Origin: Megalonaias nervosa
Taxonomy: Eukaryota > Mollusca > Bivalvia > Unionida > Unionidae
Direction of reading: 5' to 3'
DNA: 64,000 bases
NCBI GenBank assembly: GCA_016617855.1
Contig: JAECUM010096223.1
Span: 1-64,000 of the forward strand
The translations under genes and the position numbers were made by a program. The notes under the pieces were generated by a model. The model was not told the DNA's origin, did no database searches, and saw nothing but the letters and a program-made list of their open reading frames with translations. Positions 12,596-24,324 of the stretch are shown piece after piece (within the stretch, counting starts at the first letter, position 1; each line of letters starts with the position of its first letter).

Positions 12596-14192
12596 CTATA
12601 TTTATTCAATATATTAGGACAATATCTTTGTGGGGACACCAAAAATTAATTTTGAAAGTAATTTGTTTGTGTACTGTGTTTTCTGGGAATCATAGGTTGT
12701 GGAACACCTTTGAAATCATTCAAAAATTATATATCCAAAAATGCACTCAAACTTAAATTATATTTTAAAAAAATATTTAAGTGTGTACTTGAGATGAAAC
12801 ACTAATCCATTGCAGCATCTTCTCATCAACCTAATCCTTTCCTGCACACATACAATCCATACTTTTGGTGCAAGAATATATTTTTTTAGCTTCCTCATGC
12901 CATGAAAAATTATCATTGGAGACAACACATTTCCTGAAGTGGAAACTGCAAGGACTAAAGTAAGATCTTTTTAAATCTGCACCAGTTGTACAGATTCTAT
13001 CACTTTTATCCCCTTCTTATCGACAGTCTGTCCAGGAGTAAGATCCAGAGTTTCATCCATGTTAATGATCATATTGTTGGAAAAATCAAGTATACTTCTG
13101 GCCTTCACAAATTCATTGAATGATTTTTTTTTTTTATTTTCTCCAAAAACTCTTCTGGGTCATCCAAATCTGTAAATGAAGTACTAGATTTAAAAACTGT
13201 TCCATTGTTTCAATTTATTTTCAAAATTCCTGTGAATACTGGTACAAAGGAACCAAAGTTGGCTTCCATATGTTGGCTGACTTTGTATTTTAAAAAAAAA
13301 ATCAGTACGCTTAAAAGAATCCAAAATTTTCTTCAGAGTTCAGCTTGCTTTGTAATAAAATAACTTCTCTATTTAATATCCTGTTGGTAAGTTCAAACAA
13401 TGGGTTTATTTTTTGCTGCCAGTTATGTTTATTCATCAGCTGAGCTTCTATTACATCCCATCTGTAATCGTAATTGATACAAATGGGCATTGATGTTTGC
13501 AGGGTAAATAGTATACAGAGCAATAACTTGATTGAATATTTTTTGTGACCCATTTTAGTGAAAAGATTGTCATTTGCACTCACAGTGAATGTATTTTCAA
13601 ATAATGATTTTATTTGTGAGATACTGTCACATAGTTCACTTGGATATGGTACAAACTTGGTTAATTTGCACCTTAAAACATGTCATGCGTGAATGGCAGG
13701 TGCCTGAAACATTCCCCCCTCATTCTTTCTCATTTCCGATTTTGTTGGCTCCAGTTTTCAGTCTGGTAACATATTCAAAATTTGGAGTACAGCCAAACAT
13801 GATTCATTTCTCTATATTCAATGAATAATGTGTCATGTGTTATGACATAAGCAATACACATTACAGTATGGTTGAAGATTCCACCTGACATGCGATATAT
13901 ACAGAGTTCATGTTAATATTTTTTCTTTAGTAAATTGCTCATGATGAACAAAGAGGAGTATATGATAACAATATAAGGTTAGTTTATTTCATTTTATTAT
14001 CAAATAAGTGTTTTGTTTATCACTTGTTGCATTGTGCATTGGTGGGGGAGGGGGACACAAATTCAACACAAATTTATTTTGTTTCTTAAGTTTTGGGACA
14101 CATGACCTAGGTGAAAAAAAGTTTCACCATAAGTTCCGGAACAGGAAAAAAAATTAATTATTATTGTGTCCCAATATATACAGTAAATATGG
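12596..14192 (-). mobile_element. pogo/Tigger-like DNA transposon, decayed
   Basis: Flanked by TA dinucleotides (12594-12595 and 14193-14194), the duplication expected of pogo/Tc1-mariner elements. Terminal inverted repeats of about 26-30 bp: left CTATATTTATTCAATATATT then AGGACA; right, read inward, CCATATTTACTGTATATATT then GGGACA. The interior holds a minus-strand transposase relic at 12800-13140 and possibly its N-terminal part at about 13300-13583, where an HKKYSIK start is seen. Total length of about 1.6 kb is short for an autonomous pogo-like element, so internal loss is likely. Confidence 0.7.
12800..13140 (-). pseudogene. pogo-like DDE transposase fragment
   Basis: The minus strand reads NMIINMDET, then TVDKKGIKVIE, then LAVSTSG and SPMIIFHG, then (after a frameshift) VDEKMLQWI. 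This order matches the catalytic core of pogo/Tigger/jerky-type DDE transposases: the first Asp lies in NMDET, followed by TVD-KG-K and P-IIF-G blocks and a GW-DE-M-W block. It is broken by a TAA after the K-G-K block, at least one frameshift, and a TAG where the conserved Trp of GW is expected. It belongs to the TA-flanked element 12596-14192. The later catalytic residues cannot be followed. Confidence 0.7.
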
Positions 14193-14805
14193 TAACCATC
14201 GCAAGCTACCAATCTATTGTAAAAGCCTAGCCCATATGTCAGTCTTAATGGTTATGTGTGATGCTTACCATCACAAATTGTGCTGCGACAGAACATCAAT
14301 AAAAGTTTTGCACCAATACACTGAACAACAACTTTTTATTTAGTACAGTTGATGCATCAAGTAATCATTCCTTCTGACAAATATCCATCAACTGGAATGC
14401 TGATTCTGCTGCCATATCCAATCAATACTGTGTCTGTGGTGAATGTGCCTGGTAGAATAACACATTCTTTGGAAACACTCTCTTTGAAACCCATACCTCA
14501 GTTACTCCAGCTGACCTTACAGAGTGAACTATGTGACATCACATAAGAATTTCTATTGGAGATAATGCACTGAAAAAAAATGATGTCGATGTCCAATGTT
14601 CTATGGTTTGGAATCAGAACAGAATCTCAAATGGGGTATAATTTCAATTTAGATTTTTGAAATGAATAATTTCCAGCTGTTGCTGTGAAACTCGCTGAAT
14701 AATTTTCATTTGGAAATTATTCAAAATTGTTTCATAAATTCAATATTGAATCATTACCCATTTGAGATTGGGCAGCTTGTGTCTGTGCTTATATTGTTTT
14801 TATTG

Positions 14806-14848
14806 AGAGAGAGAGAGAGGGAGAGAGGGAGAGAGAAAGAGAGAGAGA
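14806..14848. repeat. (GA)n microsatellite, interrupted
   Basis: GA dinucleotides with occasional GGGA and AAAG interruptions. Confidence 0.9.
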
Positions 14849-15352
14849 TATCTATGTGCTACTTTAAATAAATGAAAATTTTGTTTAGAAACATAAGTTG
14901 TTGTGATAGGATGATTTGATGAATTTTGTTTTGCCACATGATTATATCACATCGTTATTTACATGACTGCATCATATAATACACATAATATTCACACCAT
15001 GAAAATAATGTTGATAAATGAAGATATATTAGAAGTTGTTGCAGCAAACAATATATGCCTGGTATCCATTTCTCTTTGTAGTGATGATATCCTACACCTA
15101 AGTGATGACATTCTATACCTTTTTTATGAATGAATTGGAAAGGAAGGGGATGTGCTGTAAATATGATAAATGATCTGCTGAACAGAACACCCCGCAAATT
15201 AAGACTGGCATATCACATTTTGTGTTTTAAGTGCAATATGAGATTGACATAAAACATTTTCATATTTTAAGAGGGCTCAACTCTTTTTATTTCCAGTCTC
15301 ATATATACAGGTTTAAGCTTCACATTATCTGGAAAAAGCAAGGGAAAGAAAG

Positions 15353-15546
15353 TACTGTACTCGCTTTTTGAAGTTGAGTCTAACTCGCTATTGCATAGAT
15401 TTAGATCTGCTGTCACATATTGTACTGATTTCTGGCTCAGTGCAGTTTGTTAGGAATAATCAATACAATAGACAACATAGATCCTGATCTGCCAGTGCAT
15501 TATGCAATGGCATGTCTGGGTCTGACTTGACTTATGAGTACATGTG
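15353..15546. mobile_element. Palindromic MITE, GATCTGCC family, copy b
   Basis: Two modules (TAGATCTGCTG..GCTCAGTGCAG and ATCCTGATCTGCC..GGCATGTCTGGGTCTGA) joined by an AATAATCAATACAATAGACAACA spacer-like region. Outer ends TGTACTCGC..AAGTTGAGTC and GACTTGACTTATGAGTACA are inverted relative to each other. Same architecture as copies a and f. Confidence 0.6.
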
Positions 15547-16846
15547 GTATGTTGATATTGCAGAGGTGATTGCGAAAAACAGGCACTTCAACATTTAGTG
15601 TCACAGGAAAAGTGTGCAAAATAGAATGCTGTAAGATGAGTTGGCATTAAAAGTACATTTTGGTCATTTCAGACAACACTCAGCCCTCAATCCATCATGC
15701 ATGTCATAATCTTATGTTGATAGATCTTAATAGGGCTAGGTGAAGTCTACCATGGTCCACTTGCAATGAATTTTGTTTCTGAGGCAAATCTGTTGTATTG
15801 AATGCCTGTCACTAGTCATGTATTGCAGTGTTGTACCTTGGTTGAGCTTTGGATGGGGGAGCATTTTATCTAGCTCTGTCACCGTATAATGGTGATCAAG
15901 ATTTGGAAATTTGTTAAATTTACATCGAGACTGGCAGTTTGGGGTTGGAGAAAGTCCCTTGGTCTTGGTGAAGGTACAATGCTATATTGATTAAAATTGA
16001 CAACAAATTTTTTCATACTGTCCCATTTTTTGTCATAAAGCTGACCCATGTATAATCTGGGTAGAAATGGTTGACGACAGATTAGTGTGAAAATAATATT
16101 ACCTAATAAGGAAATATGAATTGTATGAAACAAAAGTATAACACCTAATTTTCCAGATGCATATTGATTTTTAACTGAATTGGTCTCCTCAGTTTTGCTA
16201 CAAAATTCTCACAAATTTTTCTTGGGATAAGACCAATGGTAAAGCATAATATATTTGTCTTAACATTGGTTTTATTATTTATTTGTTTCCAGGATCATAA
16301 TGATTATGCATATGTGACCAGATCTCTGGAGTTCATGCATTTTACCTTGCTGTATTACAGTTATGATGAAGTTTTACTCATCTTTTTTTTAATGAAACAT
16401 TTTTTATATTGATATAGTGTTTATGAATTTTACAAAATCTATTAGGGCAATAAAATAATAAAAAATTGTAAATGAACCATGAAAGAAAATATCAAATTGT
16501 GAAAAGAAATTAATTACGAGTGACCTCCACGCCAATAACCTTAATGATTATTGTTCCATGGATGAAATCATGAAATATTCTATAGTATGGTAGTGATCCT
16601 TATTTAGTTTGACATTTTGGCAATATTTTGGAGGTAAAACTCTGCAAAACTCATTTTAACAATACAAATATGTTGCATAAAATAAACAGAGTAATATAAT
16701 AAAGTTAGTTTTTCTTCAGCAGATGAAATAATTAGTTTTTATCAGCAGCAGAAAGTTGTCAAGAAGCAATAAAATTTGACTTTTGAAAAATCATCTTTGT
16801 ATATGACACGCATTTCCTTTTAAGAAGATGTGTACACTTCCCAACC

Positions 16847-17099
16847 GGGGCCCCGAGTGGCCGAGTGGTCTAAAGCGCTGATCGTTACAGATCACTGCCA
16901 TCTCACCTCTGTCTGCGTGAGTTCAAGTCCAGGCTCGGCTAACGTGAGTACGTGAGAAAGCCTGCCAGTAGCTTCTCGTGGGTCGGTGGTTCTTCCCGGG
17001 GTTTTCCAGGGTTCTTCCTCCACCATTAATACTGGCCGCCATGTATAGCCTATCTTGTGCTGAAAAATGGCGTTAAACCCTATAACAACAACAACAACA
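16847..17099 (+). mobile_element. tRNA-derived SINE, family 1, full length
   Basis: Flanked by a perfect 13-bp target-site duplication ACACTTCCCAACC (16834-16846 and 17100-17112). The head GAGTGGCCGAGTGGTCTAAA looks like box A of a type II (Leu/Ser-like) tRNA and GTTCAAGTCC like box B. The body contains GGGTTTTCCAGGGTTCTTCC and TAGCCTATCTTGTGCTGAAA, and the tail is TTAAACCC followed by (AAC)n. Other copies: 23658, 50775, 51299 and 61803. Confidence 0.92.
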
Positions 17100-17149
17100 A
17101 CACTTCCCAACCTGCCTTCAGAATAGTTTACAAAGCCATAGTAACTTGG

Positions 17150-17481
17150 ACCACTCCGGTGGCCTAGTGGTTAGAGTGTCCACCTCGGATGCAAGAGGTT
17201 GCGGGTTTGAAGCCTAGCTGAATCATACCAAAGACTTATTCTAAAAATGGCACTAAACAGCTGCCTCGCTAAGCGCTCAGCATTAAGAAGTTCGTGTAGG
17301 GCTGGTTGGCATGGTGTCAGGATAATGTGACTGGGTGGGACATCATGCTACATGTCTGTGGCATGATGCCTCAGTGCTAGACATCACTCTAAACTGCTAC
17401 ACTGCAGACATCGTAGCGATATGACTGAAAAATTGTTAAAGCTATGTTAAAAATCCAAATCACACACACACACACAAACAC
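17150..17481 (+). mobile_element. tRNA-derived SINE, family 2, nested
   Basis: 14-bp duplication CCATAGTAACTTGG / CCATAGAAACTTGG (17136-17149 and 17482-17495), one mismatch. Box A-like GGTGGCCTAGTGGTTAGAGT, box B-like GGGTTTGAAGCC, a central part with AATGTGACTGGGTGGGACAT and GCATGATGCCTCAGTG, and a (CA)n tail. The central part resembles a SINE core shared widely among invertebrates, but I cannot name the family with certainty. It is inserted just upstream of an older tRNA-like head at 17496. Confidence 0.85.
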
Positions 17482-17660
17482 CCATAGAAACTTGGCAGTT
17501 AGCAGGTTGGACTTGTGACTGAGAGGGTGTGGGTTCAAATCCTGCTGTAGAACTAGTTCAGGTTGGCTACTTTAGTGTGTCAAATGGCAACGTATGTTAC
17601 TCCAATTGCCTTGGTACTAAATGACCTTAACAAATATTTGGCTACAATAATCTTGATAGA
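17482..17660 (+). mobile_element. Older tRNA-like SINE relic split by family 2 SINE
   Basis: GTGTGGGTTCAAATCCTGC (about 17528-17546) is a good box B, and AGCAGGTTGGACTTGTGACT precedes it where an anticodon arm would lie. The box A side is weak and abuts the duplication made by the SINE inserted at 17150. The tail region CAATTGCCTTGGTACTAAAT recalls a SINE body. Boundaries are uncertain. Confidence 0.45.
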
Positions 17661-17774
17661 TGTGCAAGATTGTACATGAGATTCTACTGGTGGTAGGAAA
17701 AAATGCCGTTTTAAAGGATATTTACAGCACATGCCATTTTATAGCTGAAATCTGTTGCTTTTGAGGAAGAAGTG

Positions 17775-17936
17775 CAAACAATGTAAACCCAGATTTGGCA
17801 GATCAGGTTCTTTGTTTTTATTCGATTTGTTTCAATAAACAGCAGAGGCCCAGATCTATCTCTGTGTTATGCAACGGCAGATCTAGGTCAGTGCAATTTG
17901 CAGTTGGAAGTGAATTATAAGCAGGTATATATGGTA
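17775..17936. mobile_element. Palindromic MITE, GATCTGCC family, copy c
   Basis: ACCCAGATTTGGCAGATCAG opens one module; GGCCCAGATCTATC..GGCAGATCTAGGTC forms the second. It ends with GAATTATAAGCAGGTATATA, matching the family terminus. It lies about 110 bp upstream of RECK exon 2. Confidence 0.55.
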
Positions 17937-18049
17937 GTAATGAAGGTTGAATATGGTTTTATGACTAGAATGTAGGAATAACTAAATGTACTTTATTCAT
18001 GTTTTTGTCATGATCACTGTTCAATTCTTGACAATTTTTCTGTTTTCAG

Positions 18050-18108
18050 CTGCTGCTTGTTGTAGTAATATTAGAACAAACTCGGAGTGTCGGGATGTTT
18101 GCCTTCAG
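18050..18108 (+). CDS. RECK: RECK exon 2: start of first cysteine-knot repeat
   Basis: A 59-nt exon between acceptor TTTTCTGTTTTCAG and donor CAG|GTAAGA. Joined in phase to exon 1 it reads AACCSNIRTNSECRDVCLQ. In human RECK, as I recall it, the start of the mature chain has CC, eight residues, then CRDVC and one residue before Gln. The spacing here is identical: CC, eight residues, CRDVC, L, Q. These are the first four of six cysteines of the N-terminal cysteine-knot repeat (CC1), which in known RECK proteins is extracellular. The exon ends in phase 0, as exon 3 needs. The short length and the large flanking introns would defeat many gene predictors. Confidence 0.88.
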
Positions 18109-18615
18109 GTAAGAACATACAATAAATTTTATTGTGAGTTTTTGCTAATTTAATTTTCCAGCAATTAAGTGCAACACAGTTTTCACATCAGTTTCATAGC
18201 TTGTGTAGCAATTATGATAGAAATAAATTTTTTCCATGACAGAGGGTACATATTGGGTAAATGGAAACATATATAAAATTCAACATTTGAAACTGACTGT
18301 ACTAAACAATGCAATGATAAAATTTACACAAGTGTATAGTCTTTTTCAGCAACATTTTTCGCTTGAAATTCGTTGGTCCCCATAACATTTACCTATTTTT
18401 ACTTCTTGGGTCAGTGTTCTGGTCATAGATGGTTTGATATGCCTTTTTTTTTTATTTGACCATACTTTTCAAAAAAGTGATGAAGTCTTTTTGAAGAGCT
18501 TCAAAATCTAAAGTTTATATGGTCATCAGAATCTGTGGATTATTATTATTGTTATAGTGGATTTTATTAATAAGGCATTTACAGGTACTAGACGATTTTG
18601 GCACCATTCATTTTA

Positions 18616-18835
18616 TGATAGGGAGCCACAGTGGCTTATTGGTTAAGGTGTTTGACCCCTAACCAGATTGGTGTGGGTTCAGTTCCCACTATTGGATCAG
18701 CCAGGATAGGCTGCTATGGTATGGCCTTGAGTAAGGCACTTTACTTGTCTTGACATAATGTTCAGAGTGTTGTTGTGCTGCCCTTCCTCCCATTTGGTTT
18801 ATGAAAAGCACTGTAAATGCAAAGTTTATACTAGT
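18616..18835 (+). mobile_element. tRNA-derived SINE, family 3
   Basis: AGTGGCTTATTGGTTAAGGT is box A-like and GTGGGTTCAGTTCCCAC is box B-like with a clean T-arm stem. The body has CCTTGAGTAAGGCACTTTAC, a phrase typical of V-SINE-like bodies as I remember them, and the 3' part is GAAAAGCACTGTAAATGC. No clear duplication was found. Related degraded copies appear at 32578 (+) and 34020 (-). Confidence 0.7.
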
Positions 18836-19851
18836 GGCCTGAATTAAAAAAGTTAAAATTTTGTCCACAATACAAGCGAGGAACTATCTCTGTTCATATG
18901 GAAATCTAATTGCCCCATAGCAGGTGTTTCAGAAGTAAATGGCCAACTTAAAATAGAGTTAAATTTTGCAAGACCCCAGAAATGTAATACTTATTTATGA
19001 CATCAATTTCTGTAACATTTATTGATATAAAAGATATTGAAATACATTGGTCATAGGATGTATGAAGAATCATATTATCATATTGTCTTTGATTTGTTTA
19101 TCCATTAAACTGCCAAATAAACAACTTAATGAAGTAAAATTCATTAGTCACAAGGTTCAGTTTACAGATTATTTACTTGTCAACAGTTATTGGTAAACAT
19201 CCTTTCTTTTTTCAATCAGAAGAGGTGTGGGCTGACTAGGTTTGTTTGGTCATTATGTTTTCCCAGTTACTTAAACAAATAGCCCAAAAGCATAAGACAA
19301 ACAATGTGTGAAAGAGTATCTACTGGTGTACAGCAGTCATTACATGAATCTGTCACGTGTTTTTTGACAATATTGTGATGTGTCAGCACATCATACCTTT
19401 AGAACAGAATATGTGGAGCCTAGGCTCTAGTTAAGAAAAACAAACTCATGACAATTGACTTTTTCATTATCCTTTAAGGCTTTTTTGAGGACCTGACCGA
19501 ATGAAACTTCACTGCCTAACATTTCTGGAAATGCCATCAATTAAGTATTATGTATTCTTGATATAGTAAGTCTGTTTCTTATCAGTTAATAATTATTTTT
19601 TGAACATGAAACAGTTGAGTGGTATAAAATAATGTTGTTGGGTTAAATTCTGTTGTGTAGTGTTGTGTATGATTTTTTAAATTTATTTATGAATAATTAG
19701 TTTATGTGGAAACCAGCGAACTTATTATATCTCCTTGGAATGTTTTTATATTAAATATTACCAATATATGGCTGCCATGTTAATTTTGGGAATAGATGTC
19801 TGATAGGAGGTATTAGAATTTTGATGATTCCAGCTCTCTCTCTCTTTCTTG

Positions 19852-19853
<2 letters not shown>

Positions 19854-19921
<68 letters not shown>
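19854..19921. repeat. (TA)n microsatellite
   Basis: About 34 perfect TA dinucleotides; self-complementary and able to extrude a hairpin. Confidence 0.97.
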
Positions 19922-19923
<2 letters not shown>

Positions 19924-20485
19924 TTTACTGTCACCTTACACATGTAGATAGTTGTAGTAATGGATCTGTACTTTTGCTAAATTTTATTAAATCTTGTCTT
20001 GAAATAAATCAGAGACTGGATTTTGCAGTGGAGCATGCTAACAAGGGTATGATTTGTACTGATTATCTACCAAATCAGATTGGGTTATTGCTCCAAGACT
20101 CTTCCCATTGTTTAGTAATGATCAGGTGCATTTTAGTGAAATACTCAAGTGATAATAAAACGATTTTCAGGTTGAGAGAGTTTGTCTATACCCTATAATA
20201 AAACGCCCCGTCAGTATTCGTAATGGGTTTCCAAACCTTCAAACACAGTAATTTTAGTGTCAGTCATGTGCAAAGGAATAATAGGTATGAAGTGAAATTC
20301 ATATGACTTGCAAGTGTTGGTGAACATTCACTGTATCAGATTAAATGCTTATGTTCAGTAGTTTCTTACCAGTGTCAAATTTTCATTCGTAGATTTAAAT
20401 TGCTGAATGAAATCTGAAGTTGGGTTTTGGCTGAGAAATGTTGTAGAGTGGAGCAGAAAGTGGTTCAGTGCTACTCAGTTTTTAA

Positions 20486-21152
20486 GGCCCTGACATTGAG
20501 AGTAGGGCCTTGCATTGATATGGTCCAGCATTGATAGTAGGGTCCTGCATTGATGTGGTTCTGCAGTGATAGTAGGGCCCTGCATTGCTGTGGCTCTGCG
20601 TTGATGATAGGACCTTGCATTGATGTGGCCCTGCATTGATGGTAGGGCCTTGCATTGATGGTTGGGCCCTGCATTTATAGTAGAGCCCTGCATTGATGTG
20701 GTCCAGCATTGATAGTAGGGTGCTGCATTGATATGGCCTGCATTGATAGTAGGGCCCAGCATTGATTGTAGGTCCATGCATTGATAGAGCCCTGCATTGA
20801 TGGTAGGGCCATGCATTGATGGTAGGGCCCTGCATTGATAGTAGAGCCCTGCATTGATATGGTCCCACATTGATAGTAGGGCCTTGCATTGATAGTTGGG
20901 CCCATCATTGATAGTAGGGTGATGCCTTGTTGTGGCCCTGCATTGATTTGGTCCAGCATTGATAGGAGGGCCCTGCATTGATGGTAGTGTGGTGCATTGA
21001 TAGTAGGGTACTGCATTGATATGGCCTGCATTGACATTAGGGCCCTGCATTGATGTCATCCAGCTTTGATAGTAGGGCCCTGCATTGATATGGTCCAGCA
21101 TTGAATAGTAGGAACCTGCATTGATGTGGCCCTTGCATTGATAGTAGGGTGC
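20486..21152. repeat. Minisatellite, 17-19-bp unit, about 37 copies
   Basis: Core unit close to GGGCCCTGCATTGATAGTA, alternating over much of the array with a variant such as TGGTCCAGCATTGATAT, so the higher-order period is about 35 bp. Unit lengths of 17-19 keep several frames open; the long minus-strand frames here (up to 231 codons of INAGP-like repeats) are products of the repeat, not genes. GC-rich compared with the surrounding intron. Confidence 0.95.
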
Positions 21153-22515
21153 AGATTGCTTGATGGCCACTAATAAATAGACTTTGGTAAAACTACTTGA
21201 ATTTTAAATTTTAGAAGAATAATTGACATTTTATTTAAGGTGCATACATGACTACTTTGACATATATTGTGATTATATACACTTGCTAGTTCTTGACTCA
21301 GTGAGCATAGTAAAGTCTGCTCTTAAGTCACCTGTATGTAACAGTTATCATAAGAAGTCTTTTTCAGGGTCACCCAAACTATTTTCATTTTGTATAATCT
21401 TGGACAACAACCTACCTTCTGATGCCGCTTTTACCATTCTTTAGAAGTGGCACCTTAGGACAGGTTTGGCTGTCCTGTCCTTCATTATTACTGGACAGGG
21501 GTGGAAAATTTATTGTTGGCCCCCCCCCCCATAAAATTCACAGCAGGTGTCAGTCTAGGATTCAGCCTGATGGTGCCACTGAGAATTTGACATAGGCTAC
21601 AACTCTTTTCACAGCTCTGCTAATGATTACATGAAGTCAAGATACTATATGCCAGAATTATGCTTCAGATATTTATATAATACTAGAGTATAATATATTT
21701 TATACACAGGGATAATGAATCAGAATTATTTTATATTCCAGAATGAACTTGTTATTGATGGCAGAACAGTGATTAATAATTAAGATAACTAATTTATCAC
21801 AGACAGCTTTCAGATAATGAAATCTGAGCCTATTTTCAGCAGCATAATTGTGGGATATTACATGGCTAGGCATGTTCTATACATGTACATACGCATCATT
21901 GTCATAAAAAATTTTCCACCCCACCAACAGGTGGGGTTTTGGGGTGGAGTTGAAACTCTTGCTAGTGATGCTTTATGTTTGAGATGATTTTTCTTGGGTA
22001 GTTAGGAATGGGACCTGGACCCTTTTTTCAGGAGTACATTGCTGAAATTGGGAAGACTAACTGATTTGAAAATATCTTACTTTGTGATTCATGTCGATCT
22101 ACATAGTTAACCGAGTCCTGTTTTTGGCTCCTCATCACCTCTTAAAAAATCTAATGCTTCATCTATGTATTTCCAAATTTTTTTTTTTATGTGTTATTCA
22201 GGATTGATTTGTTGCTTGGCAACATTGAGTATCAGAGGTTAATGTTTATTTACAGCTGGTTATTTTCAAGATTTCACCATGACATTCTTCTGATAATACA
22301 ACCTTTGAGACATTTTCACCTGAAACAGACCTTGTTTGGTGATTAGCCCACTCCACATTTCATGCAATTTCCTTACATCCCACCACCCAGCCTGGGCTTT
22401 TCAAAGGAAAAATAGATAACACTTTCTTTTGAATTTACAGTTTTTGTCCCTGTGAAAGAATCCACCCAGATAATTTTATTTTTAAAAAGTTGGGGGTGGG
22501 CTTCTTATCTTGCAT

Positions 22516-22650
22516 ACCATACATACTTATGCATAAATTGGGTCCAACTGAAAACTGCATAGACCTAGATCTGCATGCACACTTTGTGATGGCAGATCTG
22601 GGTCTTTGGCAGGTGGAGTTGGATCTGACTTGTTAGTGAGTATATACAGT
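22516..22650. mobile_element. Palindromic MITE, GATCTGCC family, copy d (single module)
   Basis: Left end TACTTATGCATAAATTGGGT then CCAACTG; right end GAGTTGGATCTGACTTGT then GAGTATATACAG, the reverse complement pattern. Only one central module (CCTAGATCTGC..GGCAGATCTGGGTCT) lies between, against two in copies a, b, c and f. Confidence 0.6.
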
Positions 22651-23657
22651 AGGTATCTTGGATACATGTTTGCCAAAATGGTTATCATCAGTCATGAGAT
22701 TATCATTGGATACATGCAGTACAATATTTAACTTATAATAAAATCATCACAGAGGGTTAATCAGTCATGAATAATACAAAAATGCCAGTAAAACACCAGA
22801 GAAAATAATCCACTGAGAATCTCTTTGAAGACCTCCAGAGTTTTATATCCCCTACTCATGATTTAAAAATATGGTCACAGTTTTTGTTGTTTGGAGACTT
22901 TTGGCTCTGGACTTCCTTTATCAAATTTGTACAGTGAGCTTTTTTGTTTTCAATTAGTGATGAATAATTTTTAGAGAATCGTTTCAAAATAAATGTCTGT
23001 ACAACTCCCCCCTCCCCCCAAGGACATTAGAGTAGTTAAGTGGTAGGAGGGTCAGCTATCTGACCTTTAGGTGCAGCACTGTCAGAATTCAGCTGAGAAA
23101 AGTATGGAGGATTCACCTGTCAGATCATAGGAGTGTACCATATAGACTCACAAGGTCAGGGGATTATTTAGAAGACATATTATATTTACAAAAAGATAAA
23201 GAAATTGTTAGAATGAAATTTAGTGCAGACCTAATGTACAGACTGTAATATAATAACATAGAGAATAGAATCATTAAATACAAGACATGTGCTTAAGGTA
23301 ACTGGTTAAGGTGGTGGTGTTGGTGGATTAAATGGTACATGCAACTGTAACCTTATTTTTAATGTCTCATATTTGCTTCACATATATGTTAGATATTGTT
23401 GGGTTTGATTCTGATTTGTTACAGAGCTTTTGTCAGCATTTAGTGAAATTTTAGGCAATAATAATAATAATAAAACTCTCAGCTTTTAAAGATTTGGTTC
23501 ATTTATTAAGCAGGAAGTACATGCAAGATGAGTAACAGCAGGTATGGTATACCTTGATGATTATGTCTGAAATGACAGTGGCTGAAAGTAGAGCTTTTAT
23601 TTGATTTTTATTGTCCTTCACTACCACCCTCACTCCCTTTCATCATGTTACTTGTCC

Positions 23658-23894
23658 TGATGTTGTTGTTTGGGTTTAACACCATTTTTGGTTATACATG
23701 GAGACCAGTATATCTAGTGGGGGAAGAACCCAGGAAAACCCTGGTAAGAACCGCCGACCCACAGGAAACTTCTAGCAAACTTTCTTACATACCCATATTG
23801 ACCAATCCAGAGACTCCAACCCAAATGGACAGAGGCAAGATTGCAGTGATGAGTAAAGGAGAGTGCCTTAGACTACTCTGCTACCTGGGGTGTC
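23658..23894 (-). mobile_element. tRNA-derived SINE, family 1
   Basis: Minus orientation. The reverse complement carries the same body (CAGGGTTTTCC, GGTTCTTCC) and a TTAAACCC(AAC)n tail. Flanked by ACTTGTCC (23650-23657 and 23895-23902). Diverged from the 16847 copy, with a damaged box B. Confidence 0.85.
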
Positions 23895-24223
23895 ACTTGT
23901 CCAGATGTAAATACTCCAATAAAGGCATCATTTTTTTAAAAAAATCTCAGTCATTCAAAACATAGGTGGGCTGCAAAAGTCAAGGAATTTCATTTTTGCC
24001 TGAAACAAAGATTCTTCAGAAAACTTTATATTTTAAATTTTTCTTTGTAATCTTTTGTGAATTTTCACAGAAGTGACACAGTAATTTACTTGCTGTAAAA
24101 ATTCAACCTGTTGATTCTCCAGACTGGGTATTTTTCTTTTTCTCAGCCTTGTGTATTGAGGAAGATACAGAAGGTAATTTTCTCCCCAGATTTCAATAAT
24201 GTCATGTACACAGACAACACTCC

Positions 24224-24324
<101 letters not shown>

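Larger units (their letters stand above)
2944..18049 (+). other. RECK intron 1 (about 15.1 kb)
   Basis: Bounded by donor GTAGGT and acceptor TTTTCTGTTTTCAG. It holds an (ATT)n tract, palindromic MITEs, one copy of a 1.4-kb dispersed repeat, a decayed pogo-like transposon and a nested SINE cluster, each listed separately. The stretches 2944-6226, 6257-8033, 8247-9938, 9983-11068 and 14193-14805 are AT-rich unique-looking DNA with no exon, motif or element I can support. Confidence 0.75.

Noticed and set aside
16852..16935. Genuine tRNA gene (Leu/Ser-like)
   Set aside because: It is the head of a SINE with target-site duplications; the same sequence recurs five times with SINE bodies attached.
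20475..21170. 231-codon minus-strand frame and overlapping frames
   Set aside because: Entirely explained by the 17-19-bp minisatellite; low-complexity INAGP-type repeats in several frames.
23020..23110. tRNA-like sequence (TTAAGTGGTAGGAGGGTCAGC)
   Set aside because: Box A is suggestive, but there is no convincing box B or body; too weak to call a SINE.
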